Shown here piece by piece: positions 61,621-64,000 of a stretch of 64,000 nucleotides of DNA. The notes under the pieces are model-generated. The model worked only from the letters and a program-made list of their open reading frames with translations. It was not told the DNA's origin and did not search any database. The translations under genes and the position numbers were made by a program. The stretch lies in contig NC_134837.1 of the NCBI RefSeq assembly GCF_004210375.1, forward strand, positions 22,763,586-22,827,585, written 5' to 3'. Source of the DNA: Tachypleus tridentatus. Taxonomy: Eukaryota; Arthropoda; Merostomata; Xiphosura; Limulidae. Positions within the stretch are counted from its first letter, which is position 1. Each line of letters starts with the position of its first letter.

Positions 61621-64000
61621 TTACACATTCAAATTTGAATTAAACATCTCATCTTTATTACAAATGCATGTCAATAAACTTGGCATCAGAACATAGTTCA
61701 CAATACAGTTCTTAAATTATCTATGTTTTAATTTCTTTATTTCAAAAGACAATTAAACCATCTCCAGCCCTGTGAGCTCTCCCTTTTAATTTTGGCTATG
61801 CATTCAAGAGCATATATTCTATGCCATGAAATACACTAGTGTACAAAAATCTGCTACTATTCTTCTAAACTTATCAACTACTTACGTAATATGAAACAAG
61901 CAGTAACATGGTAACATTAAAAGAAAATAGATGTGATAAGGTTAGCAGGTGAAACTGGGAATATTAATTGAAAATTTGCACAAATATGAAATATGCAAAA
62001 AAAGGAAGTAAATATGTAATGTTGATTTTATTTCATAATTCTCAACTTTTAATTTCCATGCATGTTTATAAATTTAACTATAGTTAGTGCTACAGTAAAA
62101 ATACTTAAAATTTAAAGTTTCACTGAAAAAACATTACTTATTCAGAATGTTCTAGGATGTTAGTTATACACGACTGTTTTAATTTTAATGTGAGAGTTAT
62201 GATTTAATTGGTTTATGTAGTGCAAGTGCTCAAGTTTGTATTTTTAGAAGCAATAATTTACAGCAAGTTTGGTTATGAACCATGTCATGTAGTTTAATTT
62301 TTGTGATTTTATGTCATGTCAGTGGAAGCTTTCAAGTGTTTCTCATTGTTTTATTTCAGTGTTATTGCATCAAAGTATCTTGTAGTGTGTGTGGAATGTT
62401 CTAGGCCTCTGTTGAACTACAGATATGCATTCAAAATGTAGAATATAGCTTGAGTTTGTTAAATAAAAAAGTCTAAACTGTGTGATTGTGAGTTTAGTCA
62501 TAAAGTTCATACAGTGACAATTTTTAAAGTGAAATTATCACTGATGGCACGGTAGTAACAGAGTAAAGAAGAATTAATCTTGTCAATTGTGTTCTGAAGT
62601 AATTGAACCAGCCTCTGTAGCCTTTGACAAAAAAAAAAAAAGTAAGACATCCCAGAACGATGACAACATCAAAAACTAAGTTAACTGTAACATGACAGAA
62701 GAAAACAGAGAGAAAGGAAGACACCAAAACTCATGCAAAACATCTAAAAAAAGGTGAAGCACAGGCAAAGATATTGAGTTAAAGAGAGAGAGAGAGAAGG
62801 AAAAAGAGAAAATCCCAAAACTGAAAAAATAAATTCAAATGAAACAGACAGCAAAGAAGTTGAGTAAGTAAAAGACTAAGATTAGTACAATGAGAGAAAA
62901 GGAAAAAAGAAAAGATCCCAAAGCTGTTAAAAAAAAAATTCAAGTGAGTATTGCTCACACTATCAGATAGTCTGAAATTCATAAGAATATAACTGAAGAT
63001 AAAAAACATATGTCCATGTAATCCAAACAACAAAGGGCAAAGTGGAAGTACTTGATCTTTGTTGAGAAAAGATATCCAGAAGCAAAACTAAGCTTTAAAT
63101 TATTGGCCAAAGATGAAGCAGAAGTAACTGAAAGAACAGAAGCAAGAAGCCATGAATTTTAGATCTGAAATCACAATGAAACCAGTTACCTGGTGCACAA
63201 TGGGGGAAACATTACTGACTGTTAAGAGTGCTTACAGTAATGAATGAATCCTACTGAGAAGTGTAAGAACCTTGGGAAATGTCAGATATGTGGAAACAAA
63301 CTTATAATTGAGATGGTACATGAAAACTGCCTTACATTTTGAGTTTTATTGGAGAATGGAAAGTAAAGTTTGATGCTTTATATAACAACACGCAGATCTA
63401 GGGCATTCATATAATGGAAAGATGAAAAAAGACAAAACCTTTGCACTTAGTTAAAACAACAAGACTGAGCACTGGGAACAAAAAAACTGAACAGAAACAT
63501 ATTGGTTTAAATGTGAAATCAATCATGTTTCAAGAGGAAGCCTTGAGCTGTGACGGCAAACAGCTGTTGGCAGTGGTCTTCTATATAAATGACCATCCCT
63601 AATTGTGATAACCTCCCTCTCCAAATGACATTTTATAATCCACAAGTACACTGCCTATAAAATAGCAAATATGTTGTTAAAATAGCTACTACAAAACTAC
63701 ATAGTTACTGAAAACAGATAATGTAAATGAGAGTCAAACTGGAAGATATGCAAATTTTAAAAGGTCCAGATATGTCTGACATTACAGTGCTTAATTAATA
63801 ACCTGTATAGCAAAGAAGATTCTGCCAAATGTATATTTCATTCCATAACACAGGTCATTTGAATAATAATGTTCCTAACTGATATTTATAAAAATGTCAC
63901 CTCAAAGTGTCTATACACTGATTAGCATTACTAATTATTATTCTGCATTAAATAAATGCTGCTCATACTAACATTCACAAATCTGTTAAACACGAAGTAT
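61621..64000. other. AT- and purine-rich non-coding to window edge
   Basis: Includes a short GA-rich run near 62.78 kb. Near 63.26-63.34 kb a broken plus frame (GKCQICGNK, then MVHENCLTF) is suggestive of a zinc-binding element but unassigned. No CDK7 N-terminal exon found. Confidence 0.4.

Noticed and set aside
62770..63033. 84-residue Phe/Leu-rich minus-strand frame
   Set aside because: It is the reverse of a purine-rich A/G tract, so the hydrophobic protein is a composition artefact.
57000..64000. N-terminal CDK7 exons
   Set aside because: I searched the minus strand for METDLE, glycine-loop and NRTALRE patterns and found none, so they are taken to be outside the window.

Overview
The window is eukaryotic genomic DNA, about two-thirds A+T, intron-rich and heavily loaded with decayed transposons. 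The most abundant repeat is a roughly 275 bp tRNA-derived SINE whose sequence I associate from memory with horseshoe crab (Xiphosura) genomes. Together with the animal-type CDK7 gene, this suggests a chelicerate, most likely a horseshoe crab. The species cannot be proven from the window alone.

One gene is clear. CDK7, the kinase of the CDK-activating complex and of TFIIH, runs on the minus strand from about 56.9 kb down to about 19.7 kb. Six exons are certain and a short terminal exon is proposed. Together they encode 243 residues that align with human residues 100 to 346. Exons for the first 99 or so residues (glycine loop, catalytic Lys, NRTALRE helix) were not found up to 64.0 kb and should lie beyond the right edge. 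The intron after the HR of the HRD motif has a GC donor.

Below 19 kb there seems to be a second minus-strand gene, head to tail with CDK7. A CpG-retaining stretch (about 16.6-19.5 kb) holds a candidate first exon. Splice-flanked candidate exons follow at 9.7 kb (HMG-box end resembling HMG20A/B, with a 1-nt frameshift), 6.4 kb and 4.5 kb (with a stop). I cannot prove that these belong to one transcript. A lone plus-strand exon at 23.2 kb is unassigned. A 500-N placeholder gap lies at 11.7-12.2 kb.

The rest is repeat-derived: eight copies of SINE family 1 plus one doubtful remnant, five copies of a second tRNA-headed SINE with the same tail, relics of Ty3/Gypsy, BEL/Pao, CR1/L2-like LINE, Penelope-like, Tc1-like and probable hAT elements, a perfect 78 bp mariner-type hairpin MITE, an unclassified AT-rich repeat of about 1 kb in both orientations inside CDK7 introns, and recent tandem arrays of 100 bp x5, 58 bp x5, 26 bp x3 and 31 bp x2. 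I saw no operon, CRISPR array, stand-alone tRNA/rRNA gene or novel multigene system. The most unusual items are the GC-AG intron, the inverted repeats flanking three CDK7 exons, the frameshifted HMG exon and the shared-tail SINE pair.
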